From assembly GCA_002255365.1 (NCBI GenBank), contig NCBI01000022.1:38613-102612 (forward strand): 64,000 bases of DNA. The letters run 5' to 3'. The notes under the pieces were generated by a model, which saw nothing but the letters and a program-made list of their open reading frames with translations, was not told the origin of the DNA and made no database searches. Both the position numbers and the translations under genes were made by a program. Source of the stretch: Chromatiales bacterium 21-64-14 (GTDB lineage Bacteria > Pseudomonadota > Gammaproteobacteria > 21-64-14). This document shows, one piece after another, positions 15,729-24,862 of this stretch. Every line of letters begins with the position of its first letter. Position 1 is the stretch's first letter.

Positions 15729-15816
15729 GGAGAGGTGGCTGAGCGGTCGAAAGCGGCGGTCTTGAAAACCGCTGACCCGCGAGGGTCCGGGGGTTCGAAT
15801 CCCTCCCTCTCCGCCA
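15729..15816 (+). tRNA. tRNA-Ser (UGA)
   Basis: The acceptor stem GGAGAGG pairs with CCTCTCC. The anticodon loop CTTGAAA gives UGA, a long variable arm typical of serine tRNA follows, the T-loop is GGTTCGAATCC, and CCA is encoded at 15814-15816. An integrase remnant lies just downstream. Confidence 0.97.
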
Positions 15817-15904
15817 ATTATCTCCCAGGCATTGAAGGCCATGTAGCCCTTGGCCCTTTCAGTACCTATACGTATCCGACTGGTACACCGCGGAGGTACA
15901 CCGG

Positions 15905-16054
15905 ATGTCGGATATGAGCCTGCAAAACCATCTGCTTAGACGTCACTCGACCTACTATTTCCGCGCCAAGATCCCTGTGGATCTCCACTTTCTTCGCCCC
16001 CGCGGGTCGAGGGATGACAAACTTGATCCTTGGAGGCGCCTGCCAAGCCGATGA
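15905..16054 (+). pseudogene. N-terminal remnant of a tyrosine recombinase (integrase)
   Basis: A 49-residue frame reads MSDMSLQNHLLRRHSTYYFR then AKIPVDL. This is the N-terminal signature of phage-type integrases with a DUF6538-like domain; similarity stops after about 30 residues. It lies 90 bases past the 3' end of tRNA-Ser, in the position an integrase occupies after insertion into a tRNA gene. I infer the scar of a lost island. No direct att repeat was located. Confidence 0.65.
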
Positions 16055-16076
16055 TCCTTCCTCTACCTGGCGCGTC

Positions 16077-17252
16077 TCACCCTCGACGCGTGCTTCGGGA
16101 GCACGCTGACCGCTTGCTGGCGTGTGACGCGCAGACCTCGTCGTAGATCGCCTCGAGCTCTGTGACCAGCTGGCGGTTGTCGAACTCGGACTCCATCTTC
16201 TGCCGCGCCGCTCCCGCGAGGCGTTGTCGGAGGGCCTCGTCCGTGAGCACCTCCCGGAGCCGCTCGCCCATACCCTGCCAGTCTCGCTCGGTCACGAGGT
16301 AACCTGTCACGCCATCGTCGATGCTCTCGGGGATGCCACCGTGCAGGGTCCCGATCGGTACCGTGCCCGAAGCGGCCGCCTCTTTGACGACGATGAGTCC
16401 CGACTCGCGATTGCCATCACCGGCCACAACGCTCGGCGCCAGCAGCACTTTGGTCTGGGCGAGAATTTCAGCCACACGCTCATTGGTCTGCCCCCCGACG
16501 AACTCGACGCGTGCGGCGATCCCCAGCTCCTGACACAGCGACATCAGGCTCCGCTTGCGTTCCCCGTGCCCGACCACCACCAGCCGGGGCTTATCGTCCA
16601 TCACGTGACAGGCGTGTGCAAATGCCCGGAGGCCATACTCGAAGCCCTTTTTTTCGACGAGGCGCCCTACCATGGCGACCAGTGGCTCCGAACGCTCAGC
16701 CCTGAACGCAAATCGCTCGAGATCCACTCCGAGCCGGTGAACGCGCAGCCGATCGGGCGGGACACCAAGGTCCAGCAACAGGCGTTCGAGCTCCTTCGAG
16801 GCGCAGATCCCCAGGGTCAGCTGTCGAAGCATGGCGCGGCTGGCGAGAGCGTAGGGCAGGTGGACCGGTAGAAAGCGGCGCGGGCTCGACAGCAAGGGGA
16901 CGTCGTAGCCGTGAAACGTCACCACCAGCGGCAGCGAGTGCACGCACGCGAAGTTCTGGGCGTAGGCGCCGGCCGGGCCAAAGTGAGCATGAACCAGATC
17001 GAACCGACGCCGCTCGAAGGTACGATCGAAGTGGCGACTGCGACCGCGTACCACGTAGGCCGGTTTGGCGACGTGCACACGAGGAAACGGAAACCGGGGC
17101 GCGTTGAACCTGCGCCAGGCGAAGACATCCGCCTCGTAACGCTGGTAGTGCCGTAGTTGCTCATAGACGAAGACCTGTGAGCTCGGCAGGAAGTTCGTGC
17201 AAAACACCGCGACGCGCCTGGCATACGCCGTGCGGGCGTCTGGGTCATTCAT
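16077..17252 (-). CDS. GT4-family glycosyltransferase
   Basis: The protein has the two Rossmann-like halves of GT-B enzymes. The N-terminal half carries DLVHAHFGPAGAYAQNFAC and VTFHGYDVPLLSS. The C-terminal half has VGRLVEKKGFEYGLRAF and the nucleotide-sugar E-x7-E region near ESGLIVVKEAAASG, followed by GGIPESIDDGVTGYLV. It transfers a sugar from an NDP donor to a surface glycan; the exact sugar is unknown. I start at MNDPDARTAYARR because the longer frame (to 17510) has an Arg/Gly/Cys-rich, non-family leader. No good ribosome site decides between starts. Confidence 0.88.
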   Translation of the reverse strand: MNDPDARTAYARRVAVFCTNFLPSSQVFVYEQLRHYQRYEADVFAWRRFNAPRFPFPRVHVAKPAYVVRGRSRHFDRTFERRRFDLVHAHFGPAGAYAQNFACVHSLPLVVTFHGYDVPLLSSPRRFLPVHLPYALASRAMLRQLTLGICASKELERLLLDLGVPPDRLRVHRLGVDLERFAFRAERSEPLVAMVGRLVEKKGFEYGLRAFAHACHVMDDKPRLVVVGHGERKRSLMSLCQELGIAARVEFVGGQTNERVAEILAQTKVLLAPSVVAGDGNRESGLIVVKEAAASGTVPIGTLHGGIPESIDDGVTGYLVTERDWQGMGERLREVLTDEALRQRLAGAARQKMESEFDNRQLVTELEAIYDEVCASHASKRSACSRSTRRG

Positions 17253-17765
17253 CTCGGCACCGTGGATCACTGGCATACCGCAGCAGCGTGCAAAACGTGC
17301 GCAATCGCGGCGCGCGCCCGGGCATCCATGCTGCCTGCCGGGCGGCAACCCAAACTGGCGCTGGGCAAGCGTAACCCTGACGCGATAGGCTCCGATCCTT
17401 CTCCCACGCCGCCCCCCGGGGCAAGCGACGGAGCCCCATTCCGCCATGTCATGAAACTCTGCTCCTAAGCCACCAGCTTTCAGGGAAACAATCAGGCCGT
17501 GGCTATCCACGGGCTCCGTACGGGCTTAATCAGACGACGCCAGCGCAGGAGCGTGAAATATGCACGTATTTGCCCCCACGTTTGACTACGCGGCTGCGGA
17601 GTCGTTCACGGTGTCGGCTCCTCTCGGGCTTAGTGCCCCCCCAGGGGCGAACCGGTATGTCAGTAAAAGTCCTACAAAGAGGCCCCAAGAAATTGCACAA
17701 TAGTGTCAGTTCAATGCCGATATGGCAGAGTAGTGACTGGGCAATTGGCAGGGCCGTGGCATGCC
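17253..17765. other. Divergent gap between glycosyltransferase and regulator
   Basis: About 500 bases with no gene I can support; it includes the rejected N-terminal extension of the glycosyltransferase frame. Promoters for the two divergent genes should lie here, but none could be assigned. Confidence 0.35.
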
Positions 17766-18425
17766 ATGATTCGCGTACTCCTGATCGACAGTCAACGCCT
17801 GGTGCGGGCCGGGCTGCGCCGGATCCTGGGTGAGGGCCCGGGAATCCACGTAGTGGGGGAGGCGGACAACCCAGGCGATGCGCTGGCCTTGCTCGGGTGC
17901 GAGAACCCGGACGTGGTGCTCATGGATGTGCGGGTTCCCAGTCCCGGGGGCTTGGACGGCGTGCGTGCGTTGCTGGCTCAGGCCGCGGGCCTGAAACTCA
18001 TCCTGTTGACGCCGCCGGGCGGCGAGTCCTATCCCAGTGCGCTGCTGGAAAGCGGCGCCACCGGGTTCCTGAGCAAAGGCTGCTCGGTGGAGGAGTTCAT
18101 CACTGCGATCCACAAGGTTCACCACGGCGAGCGTTACGTGGGAGCCGACATCGCGCAGCAATTGGCCCATTCGCTGCTGCCGGGCGGTGAACGTTCACCA
18201 TTCGAAGCGCTGTCGCGGCGCGAACTGGAGGTCATGTCCCTGCTGACCCAGGGATATACGGTGCAGACCATCGCCGAGCAGCTGGGTTTGAGCCCCAAGA
18301 CCATTAACACCTACCGCTACCGGCTGTACGGCAAGCTGGGTATCGCCAACGACGTTGAATTGACTCGCGTGGCGATCCGTTATGGGTTGACCGATACCGC
18401 CGCCCTACCCCCCGCGGTGTTGTAA
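17766..18425 (+). CDS. NarL/GacA(UvrY)-type response regulator
   Basis: A receiver domain (residues 1-120) has the phosphoacceptor Asp in VVLMDVRVP and the conserved Lys in FLSKG. It is joined to a LuxR-type HTH (SRRELEVMSLLTQGYTVQTI, then LSPKTINTYRYRLYGKLG). The second acidic pocket residue near the N-terminus is replaced (LLIDSQ). It lies one gene set upstream of uvrC, as uvrY/gacA does in many gammaproteobacteria, so it probably belongs to that regulator family. The kinase partner is not in the window. Confidence 0.87.
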   Translation: MIRVLLIDSQRLVRAGLRRILGEGPGIHVVGEADNPGDALALLGCENPDVVLMDVRVPSPGGLDGVRALLAQAAGLKLILLTPPGGESYPSALLESGATGFLSKGCSVEEFITAIHKVHHGERYVGADIAQQLAHSLLPGGERSPFEALSRRELEVMSLLTQGYTVQTIAEQLGLSPKTINTYRYRLYGKLGIANDVELTRVAIRYGLTDTAALPPAVL

Positions 18426-18579
18426 CACGCCGGCATTCCATTCCCATGCCATGAACCCCCGGGCGCGCGTCGCCTGCGGGCGCGTTTTGTGACCGGGTCG
18501 GCGGCTTGGAATTGTAGCGCTAAAGAAACCGCGCGGTTTGCCGCTAAATTGTTTGGGTGCTCTTGCCTGGATTTTGGTG

Positions 18580-19218
18580 ATGATCCGCGTCCTTTTGATC
18601 GACAACCATGTGCTGGTGCGCGACGGACTCCGCCGTTTGCTTGAAGACGGCCAGGAAGTCCGCGTGGCGGGGGCAGTGGAGGACTGCCGCGAGGCCGCGG
18701 CGCTGCTCGCGCGGCGCGTCGCCGACGTGGCTCTGTTCGCAGTCAACGCGCCTGATATCGGGATCGTGGACGGGATTGCACGTCTGCAGCGCCATTTCCC
18801 CGCCCTGAAACTGATACTGATTACGGAGCACGTCAACTTCATCATGCCCCATGGGTGGGCCAAACGTGCGGTGTCTGGTTTTCTCAGCAAGCAGGTATCT
18901 CTGGAAGAGCTGATCCAGGCCATCCGGCAGGTGGCCTCCGGGAAGCGGTACGTCAGTCAGGATACGGCTCATCATTGGGCCATGCGGCGCCTGAACGGGC
19001 ATGGGCCCGCGCCGTTCGGCGATCTGTCGCATCGGGAAATGCAGGTGTTGCTCCTGGTGAGCCAGGGAAAATCAGTGGGCGAGATTTCCACCCGGTTGTG
19101 CCTGAGCCCGAAGACTGTCCATACCTATCGGCAACGGCTACGGGGCAAACTAGGGGTGCGATCCGAGGTGGAGATGGTGCGTCTGGCGCACCACCATGGG
19201 ATGATCGTAGATGCCTGA
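18580..19218 (+). CDS. NarL/GacA-type regulator with a degenerate receiver
   Basis: This is a paralogue of the preceding gene: same length, same LuxR HTH (SHREMQVLLLVSQGKSVGEI, LSPKTVHTYRQRLRGKLG). The receiver has ALFAVNAP where the first copy has VLMDVRVP, so the phosphoacceptor Asp is lost. The pocket also lacks the second acidic residue (LLIDNH), while the Lys in FLSKQ is kept. It should not be controlled by normal aspartyl phosphorylation. It may act constitutively, by another ligand, or by pairing with the first copy. I start at ATG 18580; an in-frame GTG precedes it. Confidence 0.85.
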   Translation: MIRVLLIDNHVLVRDGLRRLLEDGQEVRVAGAVEDCREAAALLARRVADVALFAVNAPDIGIVDGIARLQRHFPALKLILITEHVNFIMPHGWAKRAVSGFLSKQVSLEELIQAIRQVASGKRYVSQDTAHHWAMRRLNGHGPAPFGDLSHREMQVLLLVSQGKSVGEISTRLCLSPKTVHTYRQRLRGKLGVRSEVEMVRLAHHHGMIVDA

Positions 19219-19384
19219 CCGGGGTCCCGGTTCCCACTGCAATGGCTTCCCGGGCAACGGTTTACTTCCCCCAGTGTTAACATGATGGCAAGCACAGGAA
19301 CTCGGCCGTGGCCTGGGGGCCCGGATCTACCGGCCGCGGGCACCCCGATCCCGTCGCGGCGGCAAGCGAGAAGGAACTTCCATC

Positions 19385-20818
19385 ATGAGCGAAAACCGCA
19401 TCCGTGCGCCCGAACTACCGGATTCATTGGAGTGGCTGAACATTGATGGCCCCCTGCGCCTGTCCGAGCAACTCGGGAAGGTGGTATTGCTGGATTTCTG
19501 GACCTACTGTTGCATCAACTGCATGCATGTGCTTCCGGACCTGCGCTATCTCGAACAGAAATATCCCGATGCCCTGACCGTGATCGGCCTGCACTCGCCC
19601 AAGTTCCCACAGGAGCGGGTCGCGGCCCATGTGCGCAAGGCGATCAACCGGTACCACATACGACATCCGGTTGCCAATGACCCGAAGTTTCAGGTCTGGC
19701 GCCAATACGGGATCCGCGCTTGGCCCACGGTGATATTCATCGACCCGGAAGGCTACGTGGTGGGGGCGCTGCCCGGAGAAGGCCGCCGCCGTCAGTTGGA
19801 TCAATTGATCCAACGGCACCTGAATCAAGCGGAGCGGCAGGGGCTGCGCCGCGCCCCGACCGTGACCCCGCGGCCTCATCCGGAACCCCGGGTGCCCCTG
19901 AGTTTTCCCGGTAAGGTCTGCGCGAGCTCCGATCGGGTCTACCTGAGCGACAGCGGCCACAACCGCATCCTGGAGTTGCGGCCCAATGGCACGGTGGTAC
20001 GCGTGTTCGGATCCGGTTCCCTGGGGCTGGTGGATGGGCGACTCGAGGAATCGTCCTTCAACGACCCCCAAGGCTTGACGCGTGCCGATGAGTTTCTGTT
20101 CGTTGCGGATACCGGCAACCACGCCATCCGCAAGATCCATCTGTTGAGCGGCGAGGTGCAGACCATCGCCGGCAACGGGACCCTGGGGCGGCACGCCGGC
20201 GAGCGTTTCGACGATCCGCTCCAGGCACCCCTGAACTCGCCCTGGGACGTGGCCTATGACGACGGCGTGCTCTATATCGCCATGGCGGGGCAACACCAGA
20301 TCTGGGCCATGGACCTGAAACGAAGCACTTTGGGCGTCCATACCGGCTCCGGCCGCGAGGATATCGTCGATGGGCCCTGCAAACTGGCCGCCATGGCCCA
20401 ACCCTCGGGTCTCGCCCTCGCCGCTGGACGCCTGTATGTGGCCGACGCGGAGACCTCTTCGATCCGTGTAGTAGACCTGACGGCGGAGCGCCTCGACACG
20501 TTGGTGGGAATCGGCCTGTTCGAGTTCGGAGATCAGGATGGGATCGGGGTGGACGCGCGCCTCCAACACCCCTTAGGTGTGGCTTGGGATGCGGGGCGGG
20601 ACGTCCTGTGGATCGCGGATTCATACAATAATAAAATAAAACGTTTAGATGTGACTACTCATTCTATTTCTACATTAAATTTGGACCATCCGCTGGAGGA
20701 ACCCGGCGGAATCAGCAGCGCTGGTGACACCCTGTGGGTGGCCAACACCAATGCCCACACGCTGCTGCGGGTGGACCCGGTGCGGGGCCACGTCGAGGTG
20801 GTGGAGGTACCGGCTTAA
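19385..20818 (+). CDS. Thioredoxin-like domain fused to NHL repeats (NHLRC2-like)
   Basis: Residues 20-160 form a thioredoxin-like domain with LLDFWTYCCINCMHVLPDL; the redox motif is CINC and the cis-Pro lies in AWPTVIFID. Residues 180-470 contain several NHL beta-propeller blades, for example RVYLSDSGHNRILEL, FLFVADTGNHAIRKI and LWIADSYNNKIKRL. The architecture equals bacterial NHLRC2-like proteins of unknown role. A ribosome site (AGAAGGAA) fits the ATG. The last propeller blade is encoded by an abruptly AT-rich stretch (about 20627-20685). Confidence 0.9.
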   Translation: MSENRIRAPELPDSLEWLNIDGPLRLSEQLGKVVLLDFWTYCCINCMHVLPDLRYLEQKYPDALTVIGLHSPKFPQERVAAHVRKAINRYHIRHPVANDPKFQVWRQYGIRAWPTVIFIDPEGYVVGALPGEGRRRQLDQLIQRHLNQAERQGLRRAPTVTPRPHPEPRVPLSFPGKVCASSDRVYLSDSGHNRILELRPNGTVVRVFGSGSLGLVDGRLEESSFNDPQGLTRADEFLFVADTGNHAIRKIHLLSGEVQTIAGNGTLGRHAGERFDDPLQAPLNSPWDVAYDDGVLYIAMAGQHQIWAMDLKRSTLGVHTGSGREDIVDGPCKLAAMAQPSGLALAAGRLYVADAETSSIRVVDLTAERLDTLVGIGLFEFGDQDGIGVDARLQHPLGVAWDAGRDVLWIADSYNNKIKRLDVTTHSISTLNLDHPLEEPGGISSAGDTLWVANTNAHTLLRVDPVRGHVEVVEVPA

Positions 20819-20917
20819 GCCCCATCGTTATAGCGCAACCGGCTGCGGACAAGTGACCGGAAGCGGTAAGTACGGTGCACAGATCGCCTTCGTTGGCCGC
20901 AGGGGTGGAGGGAATCG

Positions 20918-22774
20918 ATGCCGTATAATTGCCCCATGAAGGAACCCTGTATCTCCAACTCCTTTGACGCGCGGGGGTTCTTGCGCACCGTATCCCATCG
21001 GCCGGGCGTCTATCGGATGGTGGACAGTAGCGGTCAGGCGCTCTATGTAGGCAAGGCCCGGGACCTGCGCAAGCGTCTGGGGAATTATTTCCGCAGCGGC
21101 GGCAACAGCCACAAGACCCGAGCGATGATGGAGCAGATGCACCATGTGGAGGTCACGGTCACCCACACTGAGGCAGAGGCGCTGCTCCTCGAGTGCCACC
21201 TCATCAAAGACCTGCGGCCGCGCTACAACATCCTGCTGCGGGATGACAAAAGTTATCCATATATCCAGGTATCCATCGAGGACGAGTATCCACGGATGGC
21301 TTTCCACCGCGGCGCGAAACGGGCACGCGGGCGCTATTTCGGCCCCTACCCATCCGCTCACTCGGTGCGCGAGAGCCTGAATCTGCTCCAGAAGCTGTTT
21401 CAGATCCGCCCTTGCGAGGACAGCGTCTTCCGCAACCGGTCGCGCCCCTGTCTGCAACACCAGATCCACCGTTGTTCGGCGCCTTGTGTCGGCCGCATCA
21501 CCCCGGAGCGCTACCGGGATGACGTGCAGCACGCGGTCTTGTTTCTGGAGGGGAAGGGCGACCAGGTGATCGACACCCTGGCGGAACGCATGGAGCAGGC
21601 GGCGGCCCAGCTGGACTACGAAACGGCGGCACGCCACCGCGACCAGATCGCGAGCCTGCGCCGGGTCCGCGAACGCCAGTACGTGAGCGGGGAGGGGGGG
21701 GACCTGGACATCGTGACCGCGGCGGTGCGCGGCGGTGCCGCCTGCGTGCAGGTGTTCTTCGTACGTGCCGGCCGCAACCTGGGCAACAAGGCCTTCCATC
21801 CCCGGATCCCCGCTGAAGCGGAACCGGCGGAGATTCTCGGGGCATTCCTCTCCCAGTATTACGTCGACCGGGAGGTGCCCACGGAGATCCTGGTGAATCA
21901 CCCCCTGGATGATGCACCATTGCTGGAAACCGCGCTCGGCGCGCAAGCGGGTCACCGGGTGACCATCTCGCACCGGGTGCGCGGGGAACGGGCGCGCTGG
22001 CTGCGGATGGCCCAGACCAACGCCGAATGTGCCCTCGACGCGCAACTTGCAAGCCGCGCGGGCATGGCAGGGCGCATGCAGCACCTACGGGAAGTCCTGG
22101 AATTGGAGGAAGCTCCCACGCGGCTGGAGTGTTTCGATATCAGCCACACCATGGGCGAGGCGGCTACCGCTTCCTGCGTGGTGTTCAACCAGGAAGGCCC
22201 GGTGAAATCCGACTACCGGCGCTTCAATATCCAGGGCATCACCCCGGGGGACGACTACGAGGCCCTTCAGCAAGCGGTGACCCGCCGCTACACGCGGATT
22301 CAGCAAGGGGAAGGGCGCCTGCCAGAGGTGTTGTTCATCGACGGTGGCCGCGGTCAGGTCGCGCAGGCGCGGCGGGTGTTGGAGGAACTCCAGGTGGCCG
22401 GCGTCACCGTGGTGGGCGTGGCCAAGGGCCCGGCACGGCGGCCGGGGGCGGAAGTCCTGCACCGCGCGACCGGCGGGCGCCCCATACTGCTCGCGCCGGA
22501 CTCACCGGCCCTGCACCTGATCCAGCAGATCCGGGACGAGGCCCATCGCTTCGCGATCACCGGCCACCGGCAACGCCGGGCCCGGGCCCGCAATACCTCC
22601 ACCCTGGAGACGATCCCGGGCGTAGGACCGAAACGCCGTCAACGGCTGCTGCGCCAGTTCGGCGGCCTGCGGGAGCTGGCGCGGGCCGGCGTGGAGGATC
22701 TTGCTGGGGTAGAGGGCATCAGCCGCGAGCTGGCCCAGCGCATCTATGATTCGCTGCACGTCACCGATCGCTGA
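20918..22774 (+). CDS. uvrC: Excinuclease ABC subunit C
   Basis: This nuclease makes both incisions in nucleotide excision repair. The GIY-YIG domain is at the N-terminus (GVYRMVDSSGQALYVGKARD). The UVR motif follows (LDYETAARHRDQIASLR), then the RNase H-like domain with ECFDISHTMG and FIDGGRGQ, and a C-terminal HhH pair ending GVEGISRELAQRIYDSL. At 618 residues it is full length. GGAGGG at ideal spacing supports the ATG at 20918. pgsA follows within six bases, the usual gammaproteobacterial order. Confidence 0.97.
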   Translation: MPYNCPMKEPCISNSFDARGFLRTVSHRPGVYRMVDSSGQALYVGKARDLRKRLGNYFRSGGNSHKTRAMMEQMHHVEVTVTHTEAEALLLECHLIKDLRPRYNILLRDDKSYPYIQVSIEDEYPRMAFHRGAKRARGRYFGPYPSAHSVRESLNLLQKLFQIRPCEDSVFRNRSRPCLQHQIHRCSAPCVGRITPERYRDDVQHAVLFLEGKGDQVIDTLAERMEQAAAQLDYETAARHRDQIASLRRVRERQYVSGEGGDLDIVTAAVRGGAACVQVFFVRAGRNLGNKAFHPRIPAEAEPAEILGAFLSQYYVDREVPTEILVNHPLDDAPLLETALGAQAGHRVTISHRVRGERARWLRMAQTNAECALDAQLASRAGMAGRMQHLREVLELEEAPTRLECFDISHTMGEAATASCVVFNQEGPVKSDYRRFNIQGITPGDDYEALQQAVTRRYTRIQQGEGRLPEVLFIDGGRGQVAQARRVLEELQVAGVTVVGVAKGPARRPGAEVLHRATGGRPILLAPDSPALHLIQQIRDEAHRFAITGHRQRRARARNTSTLETIPGVGPKRRQRLLRQFGGLRELARAGVEDLAGVEGISRELAQRIYDSLHVTDR

Positions 22775-22779
22775 GGCCC

Positions 22780-23340
22780 ATGATCTTCAGCATCCCCAAT
22801 CTGCTCACTTGGTTACGCATCGTCCTGATTCCGGTGTTCGTGCTGGTCTTCTATCTGCCATTCACCTGGGCCCGGGCGGCTTGCGCGGTGTTGTTTGCCG
22901 TCGCCTCTATCACGGATTGGCTGGACGGCTACCTGGCGCGCCGCCTGGGACAGACCTCCAGCTTCGGGGCGTTTCTGGACCCGGTGGCGGACAAGCTGAT
23001 GGTGGCGGTGGCGCTGGTCCTGCTGGTCCAGGGCGATCCACATCCGATGTTCGTATTGCCCGCGGTCATCATCATCGGCCGCGAAATCGCGATCTCTGCC
23101 CTGCGCGAGTGGATGGCCCACGTAGGTGAACGCACCCGGGTAGCGGTGACCGTGATCGGCAAGATCAAGACCACCGCGCAGATGGGTGCCCTGGTGCTGC
23201 TGCTGTACAAGGCTCCAGTGGGCGACTTTCCCACCTACGCGGTCGGCTTGATCCTGCTGTACACCGCAGCGGCCCTGACCTTATGGTCCATGTTTCTCTA
23301 CCTGCGTTCCGCATGGCCTGCGATGAGCCGGCACGGTTAG
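22780..23340 (+). CDS. pgsA: CDP-diacylglycerol--glycerol-3-phosphate 3-phosphatidyltransferase
   Basis: This inner-membrane enzyme makes phosphatidylglycerol phosphate, the committed step to phosphatidylglycerol and cardiolipin. The start MIFSIPNLLTWLRIVLIPVF is typical. The CDP-alcohol phosphotransferase motif is present across TDWLDGYLARRLGQTSSFGA and then FLDPVADKLMVA. Four to five membrane helices are visible in 186 residues. It is co-transcribed with uvrC and followed by tRNA-Gly. Confidence 0.97.
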   Translation: MIFSIPNLLTWLRIVLIPVFVLVFYLPFTWARAACAVLFAVASITDWLDGYLARRLGQTSSFGAFLDPVADKLMVAVALVLLVQGDPHPMFVLPAVIIIGREIAISALREWMAHVGERTRVAVTVIGKIKTTAQMGALVLLLYKAPVGDFPTYAVGLILLYTAAALTLWSMFLYLRSAWPAMSRHG

Positions 23341-23557
23341 CCGGCCGTTGACAAACCGCCGGCCGACGCGGAAGTGGCGGGATATCTCCGTTCCCGAATA
23401 CACAGTGTTTGGAACATGGAGCAATCGGCAAACCCGCACTGCGGCGCCGCGAGGCGATGACGGGCCAGCGGTCGCCGTTTTCAACCGCATACCAGGGGCG
23501 CCGGCGCGGCGCGGTGCTTGACAGTAAAGGGCCCGCGGCTACAATGACAGACCGAGC

Positions 23558-23633
<76 letters not shown>

Positions 23634-23804
23634 CGTTCCTTTTTCTCCGGTTCCACCTGATGTACCCCCGCCTGGCGGGCGGGGCATGGTATACGTCGGT
23701 GTGTCGGAAAAATTTACACCGGCTTTCCCTGTCGCGTTTCAATTAACAGATTGAAATTACAGAAAATTATATATTCCGGTGGAATCGGTGCACTATGATC
23801 CGAC

Positions 23805-24186
23805 ATGTTGGGCTCATTATTTTGCGGAGTACACCCGGTATCCCTGGCGACGGGATTACTGATCACCGAGGGTACTTCGGCCCCTACGATTCCCAGCAAT
23901 AGCCGCTCCGTGGCCAGCACCTCGCTCGGTAGCGGCGATGGGAGCTACACGACTGGTACTGTGTCTGCGTTGCCACCGATCGTCGTGACCATGGCCAGCT
24001 TTCCGAATCCGATCATGGCGCTGTCCAATCTGCTATCTGGGACCAAAAGCATCACCAATGCCGCCGGTGCGTTCGGCCAGCCGCCCCGAGCGGCTCAGTG
24101 GACCTATCTCGGGGCACACCCTGTCGGTGGACCTCAGCGGCGTGCGGCTTGCGGGTACTGCGATCACCTCGTATGGTTTTAATTAG
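23805..24186 (+). pseudogene. Possible decayed secreted-protein gene between tRNA genes
   Basis: An open frame from an ATG at 23805 runs 125 codons (Ser/Thr-rich, MLGSLFCGVHPVSLATG) and ends at 24182. From about 24090 the next frame reads SGHTLSVDLSGVRLAGTAIT then SYGFN and stops at 24186, which looks more like the end of a real beta-rich protein. This suggests a frameshifted remnant, perhaps of a PEP-CTERM-type secreted protein. It separates tRNA-Gly from tRNA-Cys, which are usually close together. Weak evidence. Confidence 0.25.
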
Positions 24187-24364
24187 GCTCGTCCCCGCCG
24201 GGCCCGGGCCGACTTCTGTGATCGTCTTGCCACGATTTGCGCGTCCGCCAACGCCCGGGCGCTAGGGTGTGGACCGCCGCGGAGCCTCTTGTTATTATCC
24301 TCGCCCCGTTGGTACCCTCGTTCCCGCTGGGTTTCGGTAGCCAACCGTGCGTCCGCATCCCTTC

Positions 24365-24438
24365 GGCTAGGTGGCAGAGTGGTCATGCAGCGGCCTGCAA
24401 AGCCGCGTACCTCGGTTCGATTCCGGGCCTAGCCTCCA
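24365..24438 (+). tRNA. tRNA-Cys (GCA)
   Basis: GGCTAGG pairs with CCTAGCC. The anticodon loop CTGCAAA gives GCA, the T-arm contains GGTTCGATTCC, and CCA is encoded at 24436-24438. Confidence 0.96.
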
Positions 24439-24499
24439 CACGTCCGGTGTTACCGGACGCTCACCTCCCATTGCGGTACAATCGACCCGGCGCACGCGT

Positions 24500-24587
24500 G
24501 CCCGGGTGGCGGAACAGGTAGACGCAGCGGACTTAAAATCCGCTGGCCATTGCGGCCGTGCCGGTTCAAATCCGGCCCTGGGCACCA
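24500..24587 (+). tRNA. tRNA-Leu (UAA)
   Basis: GCCCGGG pairs with CCTGGGC (one G-T pair). The anticodon loop CTTAAAA gives UAA, there is a class II long variable arm, the T-loop is GGTTCAAATCC, and CCA is encoded at 24585-24587. Confidence 0.96.
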
Positions 24588-24862
24588 GCACTTACAGGCG
24601 TTATCGTAAGTTGATTGATTAAATTTTCTCGGCCTTCACCGGGCCCCTGTCTCCGTCCGACCGAGGCGTATAGTCGACGTCTTCGTAGGGTTGGCGGCAA
24701 TCTGCGCCAAGACACCGGACTGGCGGAACGGTACGGCGCTGAAGACTTGCGATGGGCGGCGGTGCCGCGGATAATGCGCGGGAATTTCGCGTCCCGATAG
24801 GAGCTTATGGATGTCGGGCCGATTCCCATCCTAGCGACGACTGATCCAAGTCCCTGGACCCC

